NCBI GenBank assembly: GCA_004293445.1 | Contig: RDYP01000007.1 | Span: 1-64,000 of the forward strand | Direction of reading: 5' to 3' | DNA length: 64,000 nucleotides | Source: Verrucomicrobiota bacterium | Lineage (GTDB): Bacteria > Verrucomicrobiota > Verrucomicrobiia > Verrucomicrobiales > Akkermansiaceae | Notes under the pieces: generated by a model | Seen by the model: the letters and a program-made list of their open reading frames with translations, nothing else | Database searches by the model: none | Told to the model about the DNA's origin: nothing | Shown here: positions 21,734-29,701 of the stretch, piece by piece | Position numbering within the stretch: the first letter of the stretch is position 1 | How the letters are laid out: each line of letters starts with the position of its first letter | Translations under genes and position numbers: made by a program

Positions 21734-23152
21734 TCAGCCGATGACCTCGGGCCAATCCGTGTGGAACATCTCGCCGCGCGGCTTGTCGACGCGCTCGTAG
21801 GTGTGGGCACCGAAGAAGTCCCGTTGCGCCTGAAGCAGATTGGCCGGCAGCACCGCGCTACGATAGCTATCGTAGTAGCCAAGCGAGGCGCTGAAGGCCG
21901 GCACTGGAATCCCGGCGAGGGTTGCCAAGCTGATGACCTCGCGCCAGTTCTCCTGGAAGTCGTTCAGCAACTCCGTGAAATAGGGGGCCAGCATCAGATT
22001 GCTGAGCTGAGGATTGCTGCGATAGGCGTCCGTGATGTGATTGAGGAAGCGGGCACGGATGATGCAGCCACCGCGCCAGATGGCGGCGATCTTACCGAGA
22101 TCCAAATCCCAGCCCTTCTCCTTGCCCATGGTGGCGATCAGATCGAGACCCTGTGCGTAAGAGATGATCTTCGAGGCGAAGAGCGCGTCGTGCACCTTCT
22201 TGACCAGCTTCTTCTTTTTCACGTCGATTTCGGGCTTCGGTCCTTCGAGCACCTTGCTGGCGGCGACCCGCTGGTCCTTCATCGAGGACAGGATGCGCGC
22301 TTCAACGGCGGCATTGATGGTGGAGATGACCACGGTGTTCTCGACCGCGTTCATGATGGTCCACTTGCCGGTGCCCTTCTGCCCAGCGGTGTCGAGGATC
22401 TGCTCGACGAGGGCCTTGCCGCTTTCCTTGTCGGTCTGCTCGAAAATTTTGGAGGTGATTTGAATCAGGTAGGACTCGAGGTCGCCGTTGTTCCAGTCGG
22501 TGAAGACCTCGGCCAGTTCCTCGGCGTCGAAGCCCGCAGCCTTGAAAATGTTGTAGGCCTCGCAGATGAGCTGCATGTCGCCGTATTCGATGCCGTTGTG
22601 AATCATCTTCACGTAGTGACCCGCACCGCCGGGCCCGATGTGGGTCACGCAGGGCTCGCCATCGACCTTCGCGGAAATGCTCTCGAAGATCGGCTTCATC
22701 ACGTCCCAAGTGGAGGCGGGGCCGCCGGGCATGATCGATGGACCCTTGCGGGCGCCTTCCTCACCGCCGGAAACGCCAGCACCGATGAAACGGAAACCGA
22801 GGTCGCCGAGCCACTTGTCGCGGCGCTCGGTGTCGGTGTAGAGCGAGTTGCCGCCGTCGATGATGATGTCGCCCTTGTCGAGCAATGGAATCAGCGACTC
22901 GATGACCGCGTCGACCGGGCCGCCGGCCTTGACCATGATCATCACCTTGCGCGGAGAAGCCAGAGACTGGACGAACTCCTCAAGGGACTTCGCACCGACC
23001 AACTTCTTGTCGGGATGGGCTGAGACGAATTCCTCGGTAACCGAGGTCGTGCGGTTGTAAACGGAAACCTGGAAGCCGCGGGATTCCACGTTCAGGACGA
23101 GGTTTTGACCCATGACGGCCAGGCCGATGAGGCCGAAATCGCTGTTGCTCAT
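21734..23152 (-). CDS. gnd: 6-phosphogluconate dehydrogenase, decarboxylating
   Basis: A 472-residue full-length enzyme of the oxidative pentose phosphate pathway that converts 6-phosphogluconate to ribulose 5-phosphate with NADP+. Visible are the coenzyme motif GLAVMGQNLVLN, the substrate motif FIGAGVSGGEEGARKGPSIM, the catalytic Lys region GAGHYVKMIHNGIEYGDMQL, and the C-terminal tail. It is divergent from pgsA with ~100 bp between them. Confidence 0.97.
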   Translation of the reverse strand: MSNSDFGLIGLAVMGQNLVLNVESRGFQVSVYNRTTSVTEEFVSAHPDKKLVGAKSLEEFVQSLASPRKVMIMVKAGGPVDAVIESLIPLLDKGDIIIDGGNSLYTDTERRDKWLGDLGFRFIGAGVSGGEEGARKGPSIMPGGPASTWDVMKPIFESISAKVDGEPCVTHIGPGGAGHYVKMIHNGIEYGDMQLICEAYNIFKAAGFDAEELAEVFTDWNNGDLESYLIQITSKIFEQTDKESGKALVEQILDTAGQKGTGKWTIMNAVENTVVISTINAAVEARILSSMKDQRVAASKVLEGPKPEIDVKKKKLVKKVHDALFASKIISYAQGLDLIATMGKEKGWDLDLGKIAAIWRGGCIIRARFLNHITDAYRSNPQLSNLMLAPYFTELLNDFQENWREVISLATLAGIPVPAFSASLGYYDSYRSAVLPANLLQAQRDFFGAHTYERVDKPRGEMFHTDWPEVIG

Positions 23153-23253
23153 GATCTTGAAACGGTTCTGGAAACGGCGGGGGGTTTAGGGAAGAGCGGA
23201 CGCGGGTGCAACCCCTTGTTGCCATCATGCCATGTATTCCCCACATTCGCCGC

Positions 23254-23853
23254 GTGAACCTGCCAAATGCGATCACCCTTTCCCGCCTGGTGCTAACCGG
23301 CGTTTTCGTCGCTGCGGTGGGCTTCCCGGGCAACCCCGGCTACGCAGTGGCCTTGGTAGCTTTCACCGTGGCGGCCGCCACCGATTGGCTGGACGGTCAT
23401 CTCGCCCGCAAGCTCGGACTGGTGACACCGCTGGGAAAACTGCTCGATCCCCTCGCCGACAAGATCCTCGTCTGCGCCGCCTTCGTTTTCTTCTCCGCAC
23501 AAGCGCCCGGCGGCTACCACTGCCCGGTTTGGGTCACCGCCCTGATCATCGCCCGCGAATTTCTCGTCACCGGCCTCCGCCAGATCGCCATGGAAGCCGG
23601 CCAAGTTCTAGCAGCCGATGGACTCGGGAAGTGGAAAACCACCTTTCAGCTGACTTACTGCATCGCCGGTCTGGTCTGGCTGACCTTTTCCGCAATGCCC
23701 GATCCCGGATTCGCGGGCTCGAAACTCCGCGATCTGGCCAGCCCTTCCGCCTGGCTCGCTCCACTGTCGCTGTGGACCGCAGTGGCACTGACACTGGTGT
23801 CCGGGGCGAACTACGTGTGGAATTGCCGACGCCTTCTTGCTGGCCGTTCTTGA
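23254..23853 (+). CDS. pgsA: CDP-diacylglycerol--glycerol-3-phosphate 3-phosphatidyltransferase
   Basis: A 199-residue membrane enzyme that commits CDP-diacylglycerol to phosphatidylglycerol synthesis. The CDP-alcohol phosphotransferase signature DG-x2-AR-x8-G-x3-D-x3-D is seen as DWLDGHLARKLGLVTPLGKLLDPLAD. Five or six hydrophobic helices follow the family pattern. The GTG at 23254 gives the typical start V-NLPNAITLSRLVL; the track's GTG at 23206 and the ATG at 23227 are alternatives. Confidence 0.93.
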   Translation: MNLPNAITLSRLVLTGVFVAAVGFPGNPGYAVALVAFTVAAATDWLDGHLARKLGLVTPLGKLLDPLADKILVCAAFVFFSAQAPGGYHCPVWVTALIIAREFLVTGLRQIAMEAGQVLAADGLGKWKTTFQLTYCIAGLVWLTFSAMPDPGFAGSKLRDLASPSAWLAPLSLWTAVALTLVSGANYVWNCRRLLAGRS

Positions 23854-23861
23854 CCCGCCAA

Positions 23862-24446
23862 TCAGCGTCCCAAATCGCTCAGCAGGCGTGCATGGATCTG
23901 TGCCAGCACGGAGTCGAGGGCCTGAACCAAGGTGCTTGGCTCGCTGCTCGACGAGACGAAACGGGGCACCCGATCCACGGGAAGCCCGAGCGACGCGTCG
24001 TAACGCACGGCATCGAAATCCACATGCAGGTCGCCGCGATGGTACTGCACCGCCAGCCCGACCGAGGAGAGTTCGTAACCGTTGCGCCTGGTATTTTCGG
24101 CAAGACGTAACAAGCGATCCCATGCCAGGGGAAATTTGAGCGGATCGACGTCGACCACGAAGACAATCCCCGCCGCATCACGCAGCAGCAATTCCTCGGC
24201 GGCATTGTAATCGATCTCCCCCATCAGCGAAAAAACCGAAACATTCAACAAACGACCGTCCGGCAAATGCGTCGGCTCCGTCCACGAAACGCGATGAATC
24301 CGCTGCGACGCCACTTGATCCTCACGGACTGTGGCATAGCCGAATCGGGCAGCGATCGCCTGCAGCGTGGCCAGCTTGCCCGCATCCGCCATCCCGGCCA
24401 AAGCAACCTTGACCGAGACCTGAGTTCGATCCTGCCCCACGATCAT
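23862..24446 (-). CDS. MglA-like small GTPase with a degenerate nucleotide-binding site
   Basis: A 194-residue Ras-like protein. The order of elements follows MglA: the P-loop VALAGMADAGKLATL, then a strand and loop SVFSLMGEIDYNAAEELLLR, where MglA has the PGQ-type switch, then GIVFVVDVD. The P-loop ends GK-L instead of GK-S/T, and the switch reads MGE in place of PGQ, so nucleotide binding or hydrolysis may be weak. MglA proteins control cell polarity and motility with the roadblock protein MglB. The gene lies 13 bp downstream of a low-complexity protein gene in the same direction, a possible partner. Confidence 0.7.
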   Translation of the reverse strand: MIVGQDRTQVSVKVALAGMADAGKLATLQAIAARFGYATVREDQVASQRIHRVSWTEPTHLPDGRLLNVSVFSLMGEIDYNAAEELLLRDAAGIVFVVDVDPLKFPLAWDRLLRLAENTRRNGYELSSVGLAVQYHRGDLHVDFDAVRYDASLGLPVDRVPRFVSSSSEPSTLVQALDSVLAQIHARLLSDLGR

Positions 24447-24459
24447 GCGGAGGCGGACT

Positions 24460-25179
24460 TTAGAGACGACCCAACTCGCGGGCCACGATCATCAGGGTCT
24501 CGCGAACCCCGGGGGCAAAAGTGCCATCGTTCTGCACGGCCAAGAGAATCTTGCCTTCACGGATGAACTCGACCGGGACATTGCCACAGAAAATTCGCAC
24601 CGGGGCGGAACCAAACCCAAGTTGAGCAACCACCCGCTTGAAGGCATCGACCACCCCGCCCTCGACCGCCGAGACGCAGGCGACGTGGCGGATCCCCGGC
24701 AAGGCCCTCGCCCGCTGGAGAATTTCCTCGGCACCCAATTCCCGATCCACTCCGAAGATGGCCCGCAACTCCAACTGGCGAATGCTCCGGGAATCGGATT
24801 CCGTGGACTCCACCTGCACCGACTGCGCGAGCGGAAGCCCTCCCGTCGGCTGCAAGGCCGGCATCGTCGGCGCGGGAGCTTCCGGTACGTAGGAAAAGGG
24901 AGCGGGCGTCGGCGCGGAAACCGGCGCCTCGAACGAAGGCAGTGAGGCGGCCGAGAAAGGCGAGCGAGACTCCTGAGCAAAGGGCTCCCGGCGCTCGGGA
25001 TCCAGCCCACCACGCGGGGCGAAATCTTCCCGCATCGCGGCGAATGGCGACTCCAGTTCAGGCAGGGAAGCAAAGGGGCTCGATCCAGCGCCCGTACTGG
25101 CGACAGCGAAAGGACTCGTGGCGGGAGGAGTGGGCGCAAAGCCCTCCTGAGGCTCGAAAATACCGCGGTTGCTGTTCAT
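24460..25179 (-). CDS. Low-complexity protein with a C-terminal roadblock-like domain (tentative)
   Basis: A 239-residue protein. Residues ~1-125 are disordered and repetitive, rich in Pro, Ala, Ser and Phe with recurring SPF motifs (ATSPFAVAS, GSSPFASL, LESPFAAM, SRSPFSAA). Residues ~135-239 are a compact alpha/beta domain (ALPGIRHVACVSAVEGG, KILLAVQNDGTFAPGVRETL). Its length and strand pattern would fit a roadblock/LC7 fold, but I cannot confirm that. It is 13 bp upstream of the MglA-like GTPase, which suggests a GTPase/partner pair. No other function is recognised. Confidence 0.6.
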   Translation of the reverse strand: MNSNRGIFEPQEGFAPTPPATSPFAVASTGAGSSPFASLPELESPFAAMREDFAPRGGLDPERREPFAQESRSPFSAASLPSFEAPVSAPTPAPFSYVPEAPAPTMPALQPTGGLPLAQSVQVESTESDSRSIRQLELRAIFGVDRELGAEEILQRARALPGIRHVACVSAVEGGVVDAFKRVVAQLGFGSAPVRIFCGNVPVEFIREGKILLAVQNDGTFAPGVRETLMIVARELGRL

Positions 25180-25272
25180 GACATCTGGGGAGTTGGAAAA
25201 ATGAAGAAAGGGACGGTCGAAGCACTACTTTCCGCCCGACACCAAGTCGAGCCTTCAGATAAGAACCCAACC

Positions 25273-25821
25273 TTACTGCTCGGCCGCCAATCGACGCAAC
25301 TGACGACGAAGGCTGATCTTGGCCGCAGGAGAGACTCGATCAATGTAAAGCACCCCGTTGAGATGATCCGTCTCGTGCTGGATCGCCCGGGCGAGCAAGC
25401 CATCGGTCTCGATCTCCAACACGGTGCCGTCCAATTGCGGTAGGCGCGCCTTGATCACGCTCGGCCGACTGACATCCGCCCGCAAATCCCGGATCGAAAG
25501 GCAGCCCTCGGTGTCCCGCTCCTTCGGACCGACAAATTCCAATTCGGGGTTGATGAACACGAGGGGCATGATCGAAGCCAAGGGCGCATCCTGGCCACCC
25601 ACCTTGAGAAAACTGATGCACTCCGGATCGTGGGAGACATCGACCACCGCCAAACGCAAAGCGACACCCACTTGAGGCGCGGCAAGCCCGACACCGTTGG
25701 CGTCGTTCATGGTCTCCAACATATCACCCACCAGTTGGCGCAAGGAATCATCCACAACACCGACCGGCTTGCAACGCTCGCGGAGGACCGGATGCCCATA
25801 CTGTACGATTTCGAGAATCAT
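25273..25821 (-). CDS. def: Peptide deformylase
   Basis: A 182-residue metalloenzyme that removes the formyl group from nascent proteins. All three family motifs are present: GVGLAAPQVG (motif 1), EGCLSI with the metal Cys (motif 2) and QHETDHLNG with the two metal His and catalytic Glu (motif 3). It lies 16 bp after exbD on the same strand and is probably the last gene of the tonB-exbB-exbD operon. Confidence 0.97.
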   Translation of the reverse strand: MILEIVQYGHPVLRERCKPVGVVDDSLRQLVGDMLETMNDANGVGLAAPQVGVALRLAVVDVSHDPECISFLKVGGQDAPLASIMPLVFINPELEFVGPKERDTEGCLSIRDLRADVSRPSVIKARLPQLDGTVLEIETDGLLARAIQHETDHLNGVLYIDRVSPAAKISLRRQLRRLAAEQ

Positions 25822-25837
25822 CGGAAGGAATGCCCGC

Positions 25838-26257
25838 TTATTGAGGAAGCCGGATGCGGGCGGGGACTTCCTTAATCGGGATTCCGGCCCGGGTCAACGC
25901 GTCCCACACCTCGAGCAGTTTCTCCAGTGAAAGATTTTTGTCGGCCTCCAGCTCGAGCTTGCGCCCCGGATTCTCCTTCTGGAAAGCCCGCAGATAGGCC
26001 TCCAGCAACTTGGCGTCCGGGACCGGGACGGCGTCCAAAGTGATCCGCCCCTCCTTGTCGACCGCCAGCACCGATCGTTCATCCATCACCTCGCTGCCCG
26101 CGACCTCGCGCACCGTCGGCAGTTCGATCGGCAAAATGGTCCGCGGCTTCTTGAAGGTGGTCGAGACGATCAGGAAAATCAGCACGATGAACAGGATGTC
26201 GATCATCGGCACGATCGGCACGCCACGGGAACTCCTAGCAGGGCGGTAAAATTGCAT
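25838..26257 (-). CDS. exbD: ExbD/TolR-family biopolymer transport protein
   Basis: A 139-residue protein with one membrane helix carrying the essential proton-pathway Asp (VPMIDILFIVLIFLIV). It is followed by a periplasmic domain ending in the usual alpha/beta fold (LELEADKNLSLEKLLEVWDAL). It forms the motor with the adjacent ExbB, using proton motive force to energise the TonB-like protein. It lies six bases downstream of the exbB stop. Confidence 0.92.
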   Translation of the reverse strand: MQFYRPARSSRGVPIVPMIDILFIVLIFLIVSTTFKKPRTILPIELPTVREVAGSEVMDERSVLAVDKEGRITLDAVPVPDAKLLEAYLRAFQKENPGRKLELEADKNLSLEKLLEVWDALTRAGIPIKEVPARIRLPQ

Positions 26258-26263
26258 CGCGTT

Positions 26264-26932
26264 TCAGGATTGCGGGGAGCTGGACGACGGCTCGCAAGCT
26301 TGGGCCACACGGGTAAGCAGCACTTCCAAACGGGCCGCCATGGTGTCGATGCGACGCTGGAACCAGCCCTGGGCCACCACCGCAGGAATCGAAATGGCGA
26401 GGCCGACGATGGTGGTGTTCAAAGCCCGCCCGATCCCGAGCGCGACCGCGGTGTGATCCGAGCTGTCACCCAAGCCGCCAAAGACCACCACCAAACCGCT
26501 CGCCGTGCCGAGCAAACCCAATAGGGGGGCGACGGTGATCACCACGTCGAGCGCGGTCATTCCAGCATGCAGGTGGACGATCTCCTCCCGCGCGGCAGCC
26601 TGCACCGCTTCGGCGATCTCGGCCTTCGACTTCGCACGATGCCGCAAGGCCACCGCACACAAACGGGCCAGGCAACTGCCACCCCGCTCCAACTCCTCCC
26701 CGGCCAATCCCACGATGGGACGCTCACAAAAACGCTCCACCGCCTGCGCCAACTTTTCGGGAACCACCGCGCCACGCCGCAACGACAGGACTTTGAAAAA
26801 GATCACCGTCACCGCGACCAAGGAACAGCCCGCCAGCAGCACCATGAAAAATCCACCCTCCTCGAAAAACTTCCAGACTGCCTGGAGGCCTTCAACTTGG
26901 GTCGCAGCGGCAAAAAACGAAAGCATCGACAT
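26264..26932 (-). CDS. exbB: ExbB/TolQ/MotA-family proton channel protein
   Basis: A 222-residue protein starting MSMLSFFAAATQVEG. It has one N-terminal helix (GGFFMVLLAGCSLVAVTVIFF), a cytoplasmic charged loop, and two C-terminal helices with the MotA_ExbB signature (VITVAPLLGLLGTASGLVVVF; GIGRALNTTIVGLAISIPAVVA). It is the middle gene of tonB-exbB-exbD. The ORF start in the track (27190) lies inside tonB and is not used. Confidence 0.92.
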   Translation of the reverse strand: MSMLSFFAAATQVEGLQAVWKFFEEGGFFMVLLAGCSLVAVTVIFFKVLSLRRGAVVPEKLAQAVERFCERPIVGLAGEELERGGSCLARLCAVALRHRAKSKAEIAEAVQAAAREEIVHLHAGMTALDVVITVAPLLGLLGTASGLVVVFGGLGDSSDHTAVALGIGRALNTTIVGLAISIPAVVAQGWFQRRIDTMAARLEVLLTRVAQACEPSSSSPQS

Positions 26933-26943
26933 GGCGGTTGGGA

Positions 26944-28071
26944 TCAAAAGTTGAAACGGTAAATGAATTCCAAAGGCTCGCCGTCGAGCTGCTTTTTCAA
27001 GTCGGCCGGCATTCCCGGAATCTCCGCACCTTGAATGCTCTTGAGCGTGAAACCCTTCGGTATGGCTCCCACTTCGACGTCTTCGACCACGGACACTCCG
27101 CGAACCTTCCCGGACGCGTCCAGCAGGAAACTCATCGTCAAAAGCCCTGGCGTGATGTAATCGCGATTCCGGACGCAATTCCGCTGCCACTCTTTTTCCA
27201 CCGCACGACTCACCGCGGCATGGTAGCGGCCCAGGACGGAATCCTCGACATTCAACGCCGAGCGACCGCTGCGGGCGATCGAGCCCTCGAGCCGAGTCTT
27301 TTTTTGATTCCCACGAAACCCCGGCGACGATGCTTCCGCCGCCGCTTCACCATTCCCGACCGCAGCGGACTGAAGCGCCTTCTCGGCTTCGCTCTGCGAC
27401 TCACCCTCAGAACGCCGATCCGTAGGCGATGGCTTGGGTGCCTCGTCCACGGCTTTCCGCTCCTCCACCATCCGGTCCACCGGTAAAGGACCCTCCGCCA
27501 GACGCTCCTGCTCGCGCTCGGGCATGGCGTCTGCCGGCCGCTGATCCGCGGCCGCCTCGGTCGATGCCGCTTCCGCCCCGGGCGGTCGAGCCGCTGTCGC
27601 CGATGCATCCGCCACCCGCTCGCTCGCCAACTCACCGTCCTGATAGTCGCTCTCGGTGGTCTCGACCTCGTCCTCAAATTCAGGTTCCCGACCCCTCTGA
27701 CTCGGCTGATCCGGAGCACCCACCACCGCAGGCGCATCGCTCGTCGCCCGGGTATTCCGCTCACCGATAAAATCCGCCTTTTCCGGAGCTTCCTCCACCT
27801 GATCTGGAGAAGTCCGGGCGAAACGAGACCCTGCTGCCACTTCCTCGACCGGATCAGGCACGGTCTCCGGCACGGACTTCGCCGCAGCCATGGGCACGAT
27901 CATCGCCACCGTCTCCAAAGGCGCTGCGACCGGCGGCGGACGCAGCACGATCCGCTCCACCATCCACCAAGCCGCCATCAGCAAGACCAAGGCATTGAGC
28001 AAGGCCGACGCCACAAAGGCCGCCAGCCACAGCCTCGCTTGGCTTTGAAAGGGAGAGAGCGCCGCTCGCAT
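26944..28071 (-). CDS. TonB-like energy transducer
   Basis: A 375-residue protein with an N-terminal anchor (LWLAAFVASALLNALVLLMAAWW). A long acidic, Ala/Glu/Pro-rich periplasmic spacer (~60-270) follows, and then a C-terminal ~110-residue domain (RYHAAVSRAVEKEWQRNCVR, LTMSFLLDASGKVRGVSV) typical of TonB/TolA C-terminal folds. With the two downstream motor genes it forms a full Ton-type system for outer-membrane uptake or envelope energisation. The start at 28071 (MRAALSPFQSQARLW) is preferred to the track start 12 residues earlier. Confidence 0.82.
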   Translation of the reverse strand: MRAALSPFQSQARLWLAAFVASALLNALVLLMAAWWMVERIVLRPPPVAAPLETVAMIVPMAAAKSVPETVPDPVEEVAAGSRFARTSPDQVEEAPEKADFIGERNTRATSDAPAVVGAPDQPSQRGREPEFEDEVETTESDYQDGELASERVADASATAARPPGAEAASTEAAADQRPADAMPEREQERLAEGPLPVDRMVEERKAVDEAPKPSPTDRRSEGESQSEAEKALQSAAVGNGEAAAEASSPGFRGNQKKTRLEGSIARSGRSALNVEDSVLGRYHAAVSRAVEKEWQRNCVRNRDYITPGLLTMSFLLDASGKVRGVSVVEDVEVGAIPKGFTLKSIQGAEIPGMPADLKKQLDGEPLEFIYRFNF

Positions 28072-28205
28072 GGGAAGTCGGGCAAAGACTCCACTGGAAG
28101 CCACCACCCTGCAATCCGGGAAATCCCAGCTCCGACCCGAGACATTCTAGATCGCCCAGACCGCCGCCGAAAAAACGCCGGTGCCTTGGCTCGCAGACCT
28201 CGCGA

Positions 28206-29537
28206 TCAGCCACCCCGCGCCAGCTTCCAGCACTCCAGAAACCCGCTCGCAAAGTCCTCCGGCCGCGCCGTAATCCACTTCTCCAACTCGTCGGGCTTCA
28301 TCCACAAGGCCGCCTCGACCTCCGCACACGGAAAACGCGGCACTCCATCCCAGCGCGCCAAAAACAGACGCACGTGCTCCCAGCCCGTCCCCTCGCAGGG
28401 CGCGATCCGGCCGATTTCCTCGGCTGCCACCCCGACGACCCCCATTTCCTCCTCCATCTCCCGCAAGGCGGCATCGGCATAATCCTCACCCGCATCCAAA
28501 TGCCCCGCCACGCTGGAATCCCACACGCCCGGATGGACGTCCTTGAAGCGCGAACGCTTCTGCAAAAGCAACTCGCCATGACGATTCACCACGAACACGT
28601 GCACGGCACGATGCAGCAAACCCCGGGCATGAACCTCGCTGCGAGTGGCCTGCCCCGTCACTTCGTCCGCCTCGTTCACCACATCGAATATCTCCTCCCC
28701 CCGCTGCGGCACGTCCCGCAGTGGATGCTCGTCGTAAAAACGCGCCAAACCCACCCACTGCGCCAAAGAAAGCTCCTCCGCGCGGGCCGTCAACGCCGCC
28801 CCCACCTCCTCACAAGCCGCCTCCCAGGATCGGGATTCCGGCATCGATTTGCCCATCTGCTTCCGACGCTGCGCGAAACCTCGCCGAATCAATTCATCGA
28901 AGCGCCGCGCGTCAAAGGCCGGCAAATCCACCCCGCGCGGCAGCAGCAAGGCCACCGAGGAATCAATCTGTGGCCGCGGATGAAACGCCTCGGGCGGCAC
29001 CGTCCGCAAGGACCGCACCGTCCACTCGCTTTGCACCCGCAAAGTCAGCACCCCATACTCCTTCGTCCGCGGCCCGGCGGCCAGACGCTCGATCACTTCC
29101 TTCTGCAGCATCACCACCGCGCGCTCGAAGGGATTCGGACGCGATAGGAAATTCCGCAGGATCGCCCCCCCACAGGAATAGGGGAGATTCCCGAGAAATT
29201 TCACCGGCCGATGCTGGAAAAGCACCCGCGCATCGAATTTCACGGCATCCGCATGATGCACTTCCACGGAAGGCTCGTCCGCGAAACGCTCCCGCAACCA
29301 GGCCGCCAAGCGGGAGTCGAACTCCACCAGCACCATCCGCTTCACCTTGCCGACCAGATGCCCGGTCAAGGCACCTGTTCCCGGACCGACCTCCACCACC
29401 GTATCCTCTGGCCCGGCATCGAGCTGATCGGTGATCCAACGCGCCATGTTCGGGTCGCAGAGGAAATTCTGCCCCAGTTGCCGGCTCGGCATCACTCCAG
29501 CGGATTCAAGCGCATCGCGGATCTCTTGTCCTGTCAC
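28206..29537 (-). CDS. rsmA: RsmA/KsgA 16S rRNA dimethyltransferase fused to a Nudix hydrolase
   Basis: A 443-residue two-domain protein. Residues ~1-275 are RsmA, which dimethylates A1518/A1519 of 16S rRNA: SRQLGQNFLCD, SAM motif VVEVGPGTGALTG, catalytic-site NLPYS and the C-terminal RRKQMGKS helix. After a short linker, residues ~285-443 are a Nudix domain with a complete Nudix box (GHLDAGEDYADAALREMEEE) preceded by VFVVNRHGELLLQKRS. There is no stop or frameshift between them. The GTG at 29537 (VTGQEIRDALESAG) is chosen over the TTG at 29573. The Nudix substrate is unknown; the sequence around the box resembles Idi/YfcD-type proteins. Confidence 0.92.
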   Translation of the reverse strand: MTGQEIRDALESAGVMPSRQLGQNFLCDPNMARWITDQLDAGPEDTVVEVGPGTGALTGHLVGKVKRMVLVEFDSRLAAWLRERFADEPSVEVHHADAVKFDARVLFQHRPVKFLGNLPYSCGGAILRNFLSRPNPFERAVVMLQKEVIERLAAGPRTKEYGVLTLRVQSEWTVRSLRTVPPEAFHPRPQIDSSVALLLPRGVDLPAFDARRFDELIRRGFAQRRKQMGKSMPESRSWEAACEEVGAALTARAEELSLAQWVGLARFYDEHPLRDVPQRGEEIFDVVNEADEVTGQATRSEVHARGLLHRAVHVFVVNRHGELLLQKRSRFKDVHPGVWDSSVAGHLDAGEDYADAALREMEEEMGVVGVAAEEIGRIAPCEGTGWEHVRLFLARWDGVPRFPCAEVEAALWMKPDELEKWITARPEDFASGFLECWKLARGG

Positions 29538-29701
29538 GCCGCGACCGATGTCCCCTCGACCGCCTCCCGGCAAGATCGCTTTCCGAGAAAACCATGAAAA
29601 ACCCCTCCAGCAGGGACCCGCCGCGCCCGCGAATTTGGATTGATGCCCTCCCGGTCGCTCCCTTTACTTCCGCGCCCCACCGGCACACCCTTTTAGCGTC
29701 C

